From Solen grandis (Eukaryota; Mollusca; Bivalvia; Adapedonta; Solenidae): 64,000 nt of DNA. The stretch lies in the NCBI GenBank assembly GCA_021229015.1, contig CM037780.1, positions 63,545,323 to 63,609,322 on the forward strand, written 5' to 3'. This document shows positions 23,651-35,165 of this stretch, piece after piece. The first letter of the stretch is position 1. Every line of letters starts with the position of its first letter. The notes beneath the pieces are model-generated. The model was not told the origin of the DNA. It searched no databases and saw nothing but the letters and a program-made list of their open reading frames with translations. Position numbers and translations under genes: made by a program.

Positions 23651-24293
23651 GAAACCAGTAATCGAAATCAGATGTAATCGTGTATTCTAGTGTAATCGGT
23701 TTTTATGTATACTTGTAATCGTAAGTTAATCGATGTAAAATTCATGATTTCGTTTTCATTACTTTCTTAAAATCTAATTTTTAAAGCAATCAGTGATTCC
23801 ACCTTCCCAATGCTAATATTGATAAAATGTAAAAATCACATATGCAAATGAAGTGACTTATATCTCTATAAGCAGTAATGGATTGTGTGAAGTTTAAAAA
23901 AAATCATTCTGTTAATATTTATTTATTTAGTTAGTTATTTATTTATTTGTGCCTCAGAATCAATTGATCGGGACCAAATTGTTTTTGTAACGTCGGTCTT
24001 CCTGTCTGTTTGTATGTCGACAATTTTAACCTTGGTTATAACTTGAATTTTTTAATCATCTTTCATTGTTTAATTTTATTTATTTTATTTTATTTATTTT
24101 TTTTTGCTCGAAGCATTTCTGAATAAAATATATAAGATATGGACTTGAAACTTAAAAAATATACATACACAGTGACAAATGCAGTGACCAAGAACCATAA
24201 CTTTGTATCGTCCCAGTTTTATTTTAGTTTTTTTTTTTTTTTTTTACATCCAATTATTTAATTTTATACTGAATCTGCTATGTGACAAAATTT

Positions 24294-24497
24294 CAGTCAT
24301 ATATCGACGTCCAGCTAATTACAGGTGGAAGAAGATCCCGAATGCACGGAGGCATCCAGGTAGAACCACCGACCTACCTCTAGCCAGCTGGAAGGCTTCC
24401 TCAGCTGAAAATCTGAAAGACCCTGCCGGGATTAAAACCCACGCGGTGAGGGGCTGAGTGAATGTTAAAGTCTGTCACGGAGGCCTCTCCCCTATGT
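24294..24497 (-). mobile_element. Right-arm copy of the old V-SINE-like element
   Basis: Partner of 866-1,078 with a handful of substitutions between the arms (for example CCGTGACAGACTTT here against CCGTGGCTGACTTT on the left). These look allelic rather than like sequencing error. Confidence 0.88.
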
Positions 24498-24799
24498 AAA
24501 GCATACCGTCTAATGATCAAACATGATTTATGGACATTAAGTGGGTGTAATTTTCATCATACTTCCTTGAGTGAAAGTAACCACAAATACATTCTACGTT
24601 AAGCAATACCACATAAAAAAGCGCGTTAAAAATACCCATAAATGATCTGATCAGTAACATTCGCTTTGCATTCAGACACTACCTCTGAAACGGCAATGAT
24701 AGTTTCATTTTTTTTTATCTTATACATTTCGAGTTTTATCGTCCTAAGGTAACTTTGGTCGTATTATGATAAGGCCTTGTCCATCCGTCCGTCTGTCCG

Positions 24800-25360
24800 T
24801 TAGCCACATTGATGTCCGCTCAATAACTTGGTAACTATTAGGTGTGATGTCTTCATACTTAGTATGGAGGTTGGTCATAGCCAGTTGATGACCCCTATTG
24901 ATTTTGAGGTAATTAATACAAAGGTCAAGGTTAAAACCTTCCGTCAATAACTTGTTTGTGGCATAGATCCGACAAGGTCATAGTGACACTAAGTGTAAAA
25001 TCATTATCCGCTCAAAATTTGATAATGAATAAGCTTAGGTTTGTGAAACATGGCCAGTTAATGGCCCCTATCGATTTTAGGTCACTAGGTCAATTTAGGG
25101 ATATTCCCCTTGGCCAGTGAATGACTCCTATTGAATTTGAGGTTATTAAATCAAAGGTCAAAGTGAAAATAATATTAAAAATCCTTATTTTGCCTATAAC
25201 CTAAGAAGAAATAAGCCTAGGTTTGTGTAACCTGGTAGGGACTCTGCCCATGGCCTGTATATGACCCCTATTATTTTTAGGTCAAAGGTCAAGGTCACAG
25301 TGGCACTTAGTGTAAAATCATTGTCCGATCAATAACTTGTTTTAGTTGTTTAATCTTTTT
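24800..25360 (-). repeat. Right-arm copy of the nuclear-receptor-motif satellite
   Basis: Inverted copy of the satellite at 1-600, followed by at least one more unit beyond the point that pairs with base 1. The 19-base string AGGTCAAAGGTCAAGGTCA is present at 25,279-25,297. Two stretches present in the left arm (about 119-210 and 300-460) are missing here, so the arms differ by roughly one unit in two places. Confidence 0.82.
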
Positions 25361-25965
25361 TCTCTTATATGATTTTAACATGCCCGAAGGTAACTGTAAA
25401 CAGACCAAAAGATAATAGAACTCATTCCGTAACAATGGAATAAGTGGTCATGGCTCTCTATGAAACAAAAGAAAATAACAAAAGGATTGGCCCCGTGTTT
25501 TCATTCCTTGGCACATCCGTCCGTCTGTTATTTATTTATATAAAAGTATACATCTTACCTAATAGTATTAACATTACAGTAGATAAAATTCTAATTACAA
25601 CATTGATGTCAACCTATAATATGAAAGGAAAGAAAGTTTATAGTTTTCTTTTTTCCACGAGTCCACTTTGTGCATCTTACGACAGCATTTACTTCGGGTG
25701 TATAATGCTCCGACCTGCGGACCTTTTGTTTTTTCATTCTTTATGTTTTGAAAGGGGGTGGGGTTACTAAATATAACTGAGTATTAGTCAGGATATTAAA
25801 CTGTTTCTAAAAGTATATATATATCCGGATCAGTCAGTACAATTATTAATTCAATTATGAATACACTTTTCATTAAAAGAAATATATATTAATCATTAAT
25901 TAAAAATTTAAATTAAATTGTAAGGTGATGAATCAAGGCTTGTTACATTGTCATGTGTCATATGA
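25361..25965. other. Single-copy AT-rich stretch after the palindrome
   Basis: First sequence after the right arm's extra satellite unit. A plus-strand 108-residue frame (25,444-25,770) shows no known motif. A CCGTCCGTCTG string is near 25,518. If the right arm is a duplicated haplotype, this stretch should match the reverse complement of sequence to the left of the window. Confidence 0.45.
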
Positions 25966-26700
25966 TATGAATGAATGAATCAATCAATCAATCAAATTTA
26001 TTAGAGATAGAGAGGAAGAATAAATTGTTTTTAATATTGTATGGTACATGAATATAGAGATATTCCTCTTCCTCCGAGCCTGCTGACAGGTGAAGTAAAG
26101 GGGAAAACTGTAAGCATTTTGTAAAAAGAAAAAAAATACAGCACGTACGAGTATATTCCATATTAATCGATTTGCGTGTAGGGCAGCAACAAAAAAAGAT
26201 CCTAAAGGTAAAGGAAACACACGTGCTTGTATATGTTGTAATGGAAACCAATCCAACTGTAATGGGCTGTCGTAAATTATATTTTCTCGGGAGATTTTGT
26301 TCAATGTCAAATAATATTCTTGCCAAACAAATATTAAATTCACGGCGCACAGAACTAATAATTTGCAAAGAGGGTTCATACCGGATTCGATAAACGTGCG
26401 CGAAAAATTACAACCTAGTGCAATATTTATTACATGATATAAGTTAATATTTCCCCAACAAAAATATATGGAAAAGGGTGTTAAACAAGCTTTAAATGAG
26501 ATAGAAAATGAATTGTGGCACGTACGAATGTCACAAGAGAGTGAGTTCAATCGATTTAGATTGTTACACACCCAATAGAAAGAAAATGATTTGGCAATGC
26601 GTAACAGATCATAACACTTTAAAATGCATATGTAATTAATTAAGTGTTGCTTGAACAAACATACACTAGTAAACTTTTGCATTTTGCATTTTAACATACT
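25966..26700 (-). other. Possible retroelement relic with GATT-type tail; open 237-residue frame
   Basis: The left edge is (GAAT)(CAAT)n next to AAATTTATTAGAG. That resembles the minus-strand tetranucleotide tails at 62,101 and 62,476. The minus strand is open for 237 codons (25,984-26,697), but the product is hydrophobic and Phe/Leu/Ile-rich with no recognised domain. The plus strand holds a short frame from 26,469 (MEKGVKQALNEIENELWHVR and on) that is more protein-like. The 237-codon frame may be a shadow. I assign no function. Confidence 0.3.
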
Positions 26701-27480
26701 CGCATTACATGTATTTACTTATATATTGTTTTTGACAATATAAGACTCTAACGTTTCGTTTCGTTAAGAGGTTTCGCTTTTATATGGTTTCAAACTTTAT
26801 TGAAAAGTTTTATTCAGGTTATGTAGTTTGCATATGTTGTATGCCATATAATATGGCTAACCCTTTCATCATAACCTTGTATTCTCTTTCTGCTTTGTTA
26901 TCATTCCGTTTGTGTTTAATAATATCAACTTTCTTTTATACGTTGTTTTGAAAGGATCTAGTGATAAACATCAACATATGCACAGCACATTCCTAGAATG
27001 ATTTAGTCCCGAATTTCAGCGACAGATTTGCTTTAAAAAAATTTAAACGGTCTAGTCGTGCAGTTGCATGAATAAATTAGCCTTAATAAATGTCTTTATA
27101 AATAATCATTATTTCTCTTTTAGAAACCTTCCTAAATTATGCACATTCACAAATAACAATTTGAATATGAATTGAAGATGCACGAAAGATCCATCTTTTC
27201 TCGGAATGATTTTATTCACGGATTTCGACGAATTCTATGCTTCAGTTGCAAGATTTAGGATGAATTTCTGTGTCACATGAAAAGGCTACTGAAATAAGGT
27301 CTAGTAATGTATTTGAATACCTTGGAATGTAAAGTTATCTTTTGTCAATATCTCAGTGTATATCTGGTTAATGTCGCAAACAAACTTCGGCATCATAAAA
27401 ATGGAATAATTTAAACTAGCAGGTCAACCATTATGACATTATGATCTCATTTTCATTATTTGTTAAAATATGTTAATGCA
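26701..27480. other. Gene-free AT-rich stretch
   Basis: No coding, RNA or mobile-element landmark recognised. Confidence 0.6.
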
Positions 27481-27484
27481 AAAC

Positions 27485-28085
27485 CTTTTGCACAAAAACC
27501 AGATGGTTAACTCAAAGCTCAAAGATAAACTTGGTGGTCAAGGGTAAAAGAATAATGCAAATTTGCCAGCCCAGGCTCTAACTTGACAAGGGATCGGTGG
27601 ATTTGAAATATTTTGGCACAAATGATGCCTTAGAAAGACGGGGTGTTTCATAAAAAGAAAAATAAGAACAGATTGACCTTGACCTTCGATGGTAGCTCGA
27701 AGGTCAAGATCGTACACGGGGGTTGAAGTTCAAAAGTGTGTGTAAATTTGTTTGTCCCGGATCTAACTTCACAAAGTATCAGTGGATTTTCAAAATTTGT
27801 GTAACATATTAAAGTTGGGTGTCACGTGCAAGAATCATAATGCTAGCTCAAAGGTCATGTTATACATGGCGGTCAAGGGTAAAGAAATAAATGAAAGTTT
27901 TCTTTTTGTTGTTATTGTTGTCTTCCCAATTAATTTGGCAAAAATATTTGCTCTGCTAAGACTGAATGTCATGCACTGGATTCAGATTGCAAGCTCAAAG
28001 GTCAAGGTCATACATGGAGGTCAATAGATAAATGTGTATAAGCTTGTCTCGGCTTTAAATTTGACTGCATGATATCCAAATTACT
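27485..28085 (+). repeat. Tandem repeat with TCAAGGTCA motifs
   Basis: Four diverged units are marked by CTCAAAGNTCAAGNT followed by ACNTGGNGGTCAA at about 27,510, 27,693, 27,843 and 27,992 (spacings near 183, 150 and 149). The last has AAGGTCAAGGTCA at 27,998-28,010. It is related to 8,090-8,330 and shares the nuclear-receptor half-site style of the terminal satellite. The 81-residue frame at 27,782-28,027 is inside the repeat and is not a gene. Confidence 0.78.
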
Positions 28086-28660
28086 CTAATAAAAGTGTCT
28101 TCCTTTGTGGAACTGGGCATGCCAGGGACATAGTATTGTCATAGACTTTGGGTGGTCCGTCAGCTGGTAAACAACATTAAAATGTTTATCACTGACAAAT
28201 AGCAGGATAGTGGGGTATTAATCAATTTCTTTGACAGATCTAGTTATAATGAGATAGAATCTAATTACCCCTTTCAAATTTTGTTTACGCACACGCGTGT
28301 GTATGGATTCACAAATAATTTCAAAACTTTTTTCTTCTACTTTTTCCTAACTATTACACTATCGTATTTCTTGAAGTTATAGTTGTACTTATTTAGAGTT
28401 GACCAAAATATGTATAAACTGCTAAAAAAGCTTACACAATCGGCATTTAATAAAGTCAATGTGATGTTTGTTTAAAATTTATCGTATTCTTTAAAAAGGT
28501 AGATCAATTTTTTGTAGTTTACCTTTAACTTAAAAAAATTGTGAACTATTTTAAAGTTATGTGTGTTATTTACTTCAGTTGGTGTTTGACGTTGATCCCA
28601 TAAACAATGTCAGGTTGTTGTTGTTGTTCCGGGTTTTTTTAACATCAGTTTCGGTTATTC
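28086..28660. other. Gene-free stretch
   Basis: Nothing recognised, apart from a short GTT run near 28,615-28,630. Confidence 0.6.
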
Positions 28661-28663
28661 GGC

Positions 28664-28945
28664 TGTGTTTGTTTGTTGGGTTTAACGTCCCACCGACAGT
28701 ATTTCAGTCATTTGGAGACGATGTCTACTAGAGACAGATATAGTGCTGTCACACTGCAGTATCACGCCGTAGACATGTGGCATGATACAACACCCAGTCA
28801 CATTATCCTGACACCGGGCCAACCAGTCCTGCAACAACTCTTATATGCTGAGCGCCAAACAATGAAGCTTTAACAGTACCATTCTTTACGACTTTGGTAT
28901 GTCGCGGCCGGGGATCGAACCCACGACCTCATGCTCCCGTATATT
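28664..28945 (-). mobile_element. Second-family tRNA-derived SINE
   Basis: It starts with the family 3' end (minus-strand GTTAAACCCAACAAACAAAC) and carries the body landmarks CCAAATGACTGAAATACTGT, GTGTCAGGATAATGTGACTG and CTCAGCATATAAGAG in reverse. The head retains GTGGGTTCGATCCCCGGCCG (B box), but the A box is lost, so the copy is 5'-truncated. Confidence 0.9.
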
Positions 28946-30240
28946 CTGTGTAGATATACTAAAAGAAACAGTCATTTAGGGAGTAAGATAAGGTCACTAT
29001 CATTTTACTTTTATGCATAATGAGACTCTAAAAATCTTATATAGTTCTATGAAAGATCTAACAACACTACACTTCAAATAAGTATATGATAAACGTTTGA
29101 ATACTTGATGGCATAGATCGTAAAATGGCAGTCTATCTTTTACAAAACACGTGAATGATTTAACGTTACATTGTATATATTTTTCGAAATAAGGAATTGC
29201 GCGACATCATCTCAGTGTGCAGATTTCTGAATTAACATGTGTATATTGAAAATAGGTACAAGCGTAATGTGCACTGCAAGTAAAAAATGAATATTACCAT
29301 GAACGTGTAGAAAGATTTGTGGGGGTCTTTTGAAACTCGCCCGTAAGTACTAAGTTTTATGTACTTAGAGAAATATTGTGTTGGAATTTGAGCATGGTGC
29401 CAAAGTGTGTTTTCTTAAAAAACATTTCGAATCGACATTGAGGCTGTCCAGTAGAATAACCCACCTAACGTAAGTCAACATAAAGGAATCTGAGTGACCC
29501 TTGATTTAGATTTGTTTCTGTCGCAGTCTTTAAAATGAAAAATAACAAGAAGTATCTTTAAAACAGATATCCGGCGTCAGAAAAAAAACAACAAAGATAT
29601 GAAAGTTTAGGGGAGTAAAAGTGTTACCACGTATTTAATATAATAATGCTGGCAAGATTTAAATGGTCTGTGATTTTCAAATAATGCTAGGAAACGTATT
29701 TGTCGCTAAATTTAGGAAATGCGAAATACAATATACTAGCCAGTACAAAAAAAAGGGGGGATGTAATATAAGCAAAATTTAGTGCCACCAGTGGGACTAG
29801 ATCTCGGGGCACTTAGTTTAGCAAACGAGCACCAGACCAATTAGGTGATGCTATAAGCTTATAACTTATACACTGCGGGTTTTTCGACTTAGAGGGATGA
29901 GTCCACTATCAAGGTTATCTACGTTTTCTAAAGACTCATTAGAATTTACTTTTTCATCTGGATGGTTTTTATTTTTAACATTTTCAACTTGATGTCTTTC
30001 ATGTTTAAATATGCCAGTTGACAATCATGCAGAAAGATATGCACCCTGAACTCCCATTTTATGATGGGATATCCTAAAATAATTTTTGAAAACCAATGAA
30101 ACGCGTGCTTTTTCGAACTCTTTGGTTGATAACCAAGATTAGATCGGTCACGAAATAGGTCAAAATCCATTTCATACAGCCTATGCCGAAAAATTATTTA
30201 CAGGGATAATTTTGTGACACAAAGTGATACACCATCTTAA
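28946..30240. other. Gene-free stretch with a weak tRNA-like segment
   Basis: No coding signal. At 29,785-29,890 the minus strand reads like a decayed tRNA-type SINE head (GTCTGGTGCTCGTTTGC then CCGAGATCTAGTCCC), but both boxes are too diverged for a firm call. Confidence 0.45.
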
Positions 30241-30267
30241 AATTAACCTTCTATCAGGGCTGTGGAG

Positions 30268-30308
30268 TGTGGGTGTGTGTGGTGTGTGTGTGTGGGGGGG
30301 GGGGGGGG
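30268..30308 (+). repeat. (GT)n followed by a G-run
   Basis: GTGTGTGTGG-type repeats pass into 16 consecutive G. The minus-strand frame with many Pro and His across it is composition only. Confidence 0.9.
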
Positions 30309-30699
30309 CTGCATGTGTGCAGACGGGTAAACGTTGATGATCATGATGAATGTTAAGCAAAATAAAATTATGTTTCACTTCTGACCTATTCAAACAAAAT
30401 CTTGCATTCTAAAGTGATTAACATAATTCAAATGGTCATGGCAAGGGTGTGATATTAATGACATTTTAAGCTATAGGTAGATTAAATATTTTAATCACGT
30501 GTCCCTTATGTTCATGCATGGTTTCCACAGTCACGTGTTATGTTTTCGGTTAATATATGTACAGTATATTCCTTGAAATCTCGAAAGAAAATTTCGGTCC
30601 AGATTTCGTTCGTCTTAGTTTACACAAAATTATAATGTTTCACGTTTATTTTTTTCCGAAGTATTTAGTTTATACGCGATTTTTTTCACCGTCCCCTGT

Positions 30700-30985
30700 T
30701 ACCCGGTAACCGAGCGGTTAAAGGGTCCACCTCGGAATCGGGAGGTCGTTGGTTTGATTTCTGGCTTCGGCATACAAGAGTCGTTAAAATGGAACTGGTT
30801 ATATATCTCTATTGTGTTCAGCTTTCTGTGCATAGTTTTTCAGAACTTTTGTCCAGTGTCAGGATAATATGACTGGATCATGCCACATGTCTACAGTGTG
30901 AAACTACGGTGTGGCATCATTATATCTGTCTCAAGTAGACATCTTCTCCAAATGAATAAAAAATGTTCTGAACAAAATAATTGTC
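30700..30985 (+). mobile_element. Second-family tRNA-derived SINE, full length
   Basis: The A-box-like GGTAACCGAGCGGTTAAAGG and B-box-like GTTGGTTTGATTTCTGGC head is followed by GTGTCAGGATAATATGACTG, CATGCCACATGTCTACAGTG, TATATCTGTCTCAAGTAGAC and TCTCCAAATGAATAAA. The terminal AACCCAACAAAC is lost. No clear target-site duplication found. Confidence 0.88.
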
Positions 30986-32150
30986 CATAAACTCAAGCAA
31001 CCCGGGTCATTACTCAAGTTAATTACGCCGCGGCAACGTAATTTGCCAATATCTTTAAACCTACGAGTCCACGGTTTGTGGATAAGCACATATCAATCTA
31101 GCAGTCTCTGATTAATACATTCCTGTGACAGTATACCACATTACATCCCTATCTGTTCCTATTTTGGTAAGTATATTTATTCAAAACGACTGCATAATAT
31201 AAGTATGCTATCAGCATGTGATACTATTGAATGCTTGTCTATAAAACATTGGCGATCAATAAAATGCACTTGGTACATGCTGATTTTCAATTACATATAG
31301 ATTGTAAAGGATATCTATAAATTAAAAAAAATTTTAAAAGAGCATATGTCAACAACTTAATGGGGGGATCGGCTCAATCTTTCACATTCCGTTCGAAATT
31401 TAGTTCTTTATAGGTCCTGTGCGACATTACCCAATCAGAAGGCAAGGCTGCGGTCAAGAGGTCCTATGGAAATATTTGAATGCTGCTATAAGTTAGTTTA
31501 TCAAGTATGAAAATATCAGAATGTGTTGAAATGGTGAAAATAATCATAATATACCTTTCCTGTCAATTGCACGACCTGAAAACCACATGCTGGTAGTCCC
31601 AGGGAGAGTTCCCACTTTGCCAGTTTTCTATATTTTGCTGTTTGCAATGAGGGAATTTGATCAGGTAGTGAAAAGGTGCTAATTCCTCGTTAGTCCTTAA
31701 GGTGGTATATTAAAATCAAAGCTTTAAAAGCACAAGAGAACTGCGAAGCGATCAGAAAACAAAAGAGAAGAGATATTAAACATGTGCTTTAAACAGAATT
31801 ATATGTGTTTTAAGGGAAAAGCGATGCATCACCGACAACCTTTTGTTCGGTACATATTGATAAAAAAAAAATTTTGAGCGACTCATAAACACACAGGTAT
31901 GACTTAGCCTAATCCGATTCTATCTATATTTTTTGCCGTCTTTATACATGAGCAAATCACTTTGAAAATATTCATATAAACCTTTTTTATAAAGGGAGAT
32001 AATATATATGATATGAAACACACACACACAACCTATGGTCTCTTTTAAACAGCAATAATTAATCCTATGTAAAAGAAAAATGTTCCCCAAGAAAAGACAA
32101 ATCGCTACAGCAGATACATCCTTTTGTTGAGTGCTTGTTTGAAGTAACCA
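30986..32150. other. Gene-free stretch
   Basis: No recognisable coding or RNA feature. A (CA)n of about six units lies near 32,018-32,032. The minus-strand 96-residue frame at 31,920-32,210 runs into the adjacent SINE and is not supported. Confidence 0.55.
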
Positions 32151-32162
32151 ATTCCGATTGTA

Positions 32163-32410
32163 TGGGGCCTCCGTGGCCGAGAGGGTAAAGTTGCTGACTT
32201 TAACATTCATTCAGCCCCTCACCGCGTGGGTTCGAATCCCGGCAGGGTCATTCGGATTTTCATGTGAGGAAGCCTTGCGGTAGGTCGGTGGTTCTATCCG
32301 GATGTCTCCGTGCATTCGGGGTTTCCTCCACCTGTAATTAGCTGGACGTCGCTATATGACTGAAATATTGTCGAAGCGACGGTTAACCCAAATAGTCAAG
32401 TCAAGTCTAG
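32163..32410 (+). mobile_element. V-SINE-like element with target-site duplication
   Basis: Near full-length copy. It starts TGGGGCCTCCGTGGCCGAGA (A box) and carries GCGTGGGTTCGAATCCCGGC (B box), CTCCGTGCATTCGGGG, CCACCTGTAATTAGCTGGAC, GTCGAAGCGACGG and the tail GTCAAGTCAAGTC. It is flanked by the direct repeat TCCGATTGTA at 32,153-32,162 and 32,411-32,420, which supports target-primed insertion. A short internal deletion removes CAGATGGC from the body. Confidence 0.95.
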
Positions 32411-32420
32411 TCCGATTGTA

Positions 32421-33400
32421 CATGATATTCAATATCTCACCGCCCGGTTTACACAAACTCAATCTATATACAGCATTGCTTGCTTAACTATAAATTTACA
32501 ATCGATTTACGCAAAGATACTTATATGACTCAAATCAAACACTTCGAAATAATGCCCCTGATATTTACAACAACTGCATAAGATAAATATTTTAATAAAG
32601 GGAGAAAATAAATATTAAACACTAAAATAGAAAAGTTTTGAATCCTATTTCAAAGAAAATTGCATTATAATATTATGAAAGAGTTAGGTTTTCTACCTTA
32701 AATTTCAATATGATATTTTTACCTCAGAATTTTTTCTAGTAAACATTAACTTTTAAAGATACATACATTTTAATTTTAGTTCTCATAACAAAATTTTTCT
32801 AAATAATTTCCTACTTGGACCCCCCTTTTTTTTTCGTCTTTTCTTCTGACTTTTTAGCACATTTTCTTGTTTTAGCATATGTACAAGAGCCATTTTATCA
32901 TAATCTATAATCTATTCTCTTTTAAATAACCATTTTTATCAGAGGTAAACGTCCACACCACTTAAAATCACGCATGCGCCCTCAAACGTGCCTTTTCGAG
33001 TTCCAACATAAACAGGACACCGAAGGGCTGGAATCTTTCGATCTCCATTGATTGTTTTTGTTACAGAATTAACCCTTACCATAATAAGTTTCTATATTGG
33101 GCTCTCCCACTCTTCATTGTACCATAAGGTGTGTATCAGGTGCTTGATGAAATTTATTGACAGAAAAGCTACCAGTGCAGACCATGGTCAAACTGCACGG
33201 ATGTGCAGACTGAGCTCGGTCGGCACCATTCCCACAGACAGTAACAAGTACACACAACTTTGAAAGGATTAAAGAAAAAGGAAAACTAGAATCGCTTTAG
33301 CGATATCATCAGTTTTCGCGAAAGCAATTCAATTTAGTTTACGAGATGCATGGTTCGAATAATATATTTCTTTGTTCCATGGCTTATTGAATGCCGTTAA
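32421..33400. other. Gene-free AT-rich stretch
   Basis: No firm feature. Near 33,170-33,225, AGACCATGGTCAAACTGCAC and GTGCAGACTGAGCTCGG resemble fragments of a dispersed repeat rather than an exon. Confidence 0.5.
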
Positions 33401-33404
33401 CATT

Positions 33405-34365
33405 GATCATTCAAACATTTGCTCGCAATGTTTAAGCATTTTTTACCCATAAGAATATGTTTGACCATTATCTTCAATTATGTAATCGCAAACATGAAAA
33501 CCTTTTTACGGAATCCGGTTGTGCTACATTAGATGTGTGTGTGTTTCTTTATGAAGGCGATGAACGACAATTGTAATCCAAGCCTAACAACTGTAAACGA
33601 CACTTGACAATATAAATCTACACAAGACACTCGACATTGTAGCGCACAAATGACTCATGACAGTTGACTCATTTTTCACGAAATATCGCATTAAATTTTG
33701 AGCGTTGTTGCGTCGTGCCCCATTGTCATGTGTCATTTCATAATTTTGTGCTAATATCCTGCTTTGCATGGAAAGGTTGACGCATGACAATGTACAATGA
33801 CACACTACAATGTAACATATTGTACAACTAATCTACATGACGTTGTTGTGGAATGGTTGTATGTTGTATTACAGTTAAATCTCGAAAGACAACATTATGA
33901 AATAACGCACGACAATGCAGCGAGATACAAGTCAATGCGACACAACACTCGACATGTTGCGTTGTCACGTATCATTTCATATTGCCATGTGCTATTTACA
34001 AATATTATCCGTTGACCTTTCCACGCATTCCAAAAATTTGTTGGCAATGAATGAACATTAGTTCACAATAGACCATGTCACTGAATACGTTTGACTACCA
34101 CTTTTTAATTATGTTGACTCAAGCTTGCAAACAATTTTTTCATATGATATGTCAAATTGTTAAATGTGAAAACCATGATCTTTCAAATATGTGGTTGCAG
34201 TGTATAAACTACTTTTCATAAGATAGACCTTTTCCTTATATTCAAATAACCATGATCTTTCAAGTATTTGATCGCAATATATGAACAATTTTCATGAAAT
34301 ACATGATGTCGTTGAATACAATTGATTGCCACTATTCAATTACTTATTCGCAAGTTTAATCAAAG
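33405..34365. repeat. Degenerate repeats: three copies of an AT-rich unit plus a GACAATGT short-period array
   Basis: An AT-rich unit (marked by TTCAA-NATTTGNTCGCAAT, then CAATTANT-ANTCGCAA) appears at about 33,410-33,500, 34,030-34,135 and 34,255-34,360. Between the first two, 33,560-33,985 is packed with variants of CGACA-TTGTA/TGACAATGTAC at roughly 10-12 base spacing on both strands. Open frames of about 70 residues here are by-products. Confidence 0.55.
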
Positions 34366-34845
34366 CGCTGAGCGCGCTGAAAGACTGCATGCGAACAGAA
34401 AATATGAGGGATGAATTATGAGTATGCAAATGAGTATTCTTGAGTTTAAACATAGATTTTTTTTACAATTCTTAAGGGCCATAACCCTACACCTATTATT
34501 CAAATATCTGTCATAATTAAACTTGTAATTTCATGTTTCTAGTACATATTATCCTTCAAACATTTATGTGCATTTGAAGACATCTGATAAAAATGGGTCG
34601 AAATTTGAATTTACCATACAATATTAAAATATTTGAATACAAGAAAATAAAAGAACAGATACACATGCAACTACATCTCAATGAAAACATCCAATGAGCA
34701 TTTTAGGAATGTCTTTCTAGAATTTGCTCGCGGACTTCAACTCCAGTGTCAAAATTGACGTCATATAAATATCAAAAACATTGCATTTACATGAGACAAA
34801 CTCGTCCTTTTGAACTGCTATACTTAAAGATCTTCTTTTTTTTTC
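34366..34845. other. Gene-free stretch
   Basis: Nothing recognised, apart from a short GCGCTGAGCGCGC palindromic core near 34,365-34,378. Confidence 0.5.
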
Positions 34846-34859
34846 AGTATTCACATGCG

Positions 34860-35165
34860 CACTGGAAAGCAATGGAAGGATAACAATAACACCATAGCAT
34901 GATTGCGCAAACGCGAAGATGCAATTATGATAATACGATAGGACAATAATGAGAACGCAATAATGATACCGGTACAGTACAACGGTATGGTATTATGATC
35001 GTGAAAACGCGACAGCACTATTTGAAACATGATACTACGTTGCATTATCATCATCGCACTTTCGTACTGTCGCATTTTCATTATCGTTCTGTCGCGAGAC
35101 CAGTATCATGCTACGAGTATCGCGTTTTCGTCATCTAAGTATCGAATATCGCGTTTTATATCAAC
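34860..35165. repeat. Short-period degenerate array with a strand switch
   Basis: The left half (to about 35,010) is built of words such as ACGCGAAGATGCAATTATGA and CGCAATAATGAT. The right half (from about 35,038) is built of their complements (CATTATCATCATCGCACTTT, GTCGCATTTTCATTATCG, ATCGCGTTTTCGTCATC). The whole resembles two inverted blocks of the same roughly 11-12 base motif meeting near 35,020. Confidence 0.6.

Larger units (their letters stand above)
14961..25217 (-). repeat. Right arm of the giant inverted repeat
   Basis: Inverted copy of 1-12,508. It starts directly after the N-run with 13 A residues and then reads as the reverse complement of 12,484 downward. It is about 2.2 kb shorter than the left arm, mostly because the block at 15,770-21,545 has lost bases. 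The outer part, 21,545-25,217, is readable and is in places more intact than the left arm: its SINE at 22,265-22,516 matches the family better than its partner at 2,829-3,067. Confidence 0.93.

Noticed and set aside
1..25217. A stable biological palindrome such as an ampliconic or sex-linked inverted repeat
   Set aside because: The N gap, the corrupted arm and the allelic-type differences favour an assembly explanation. Gene conversion would give arms far more alike.
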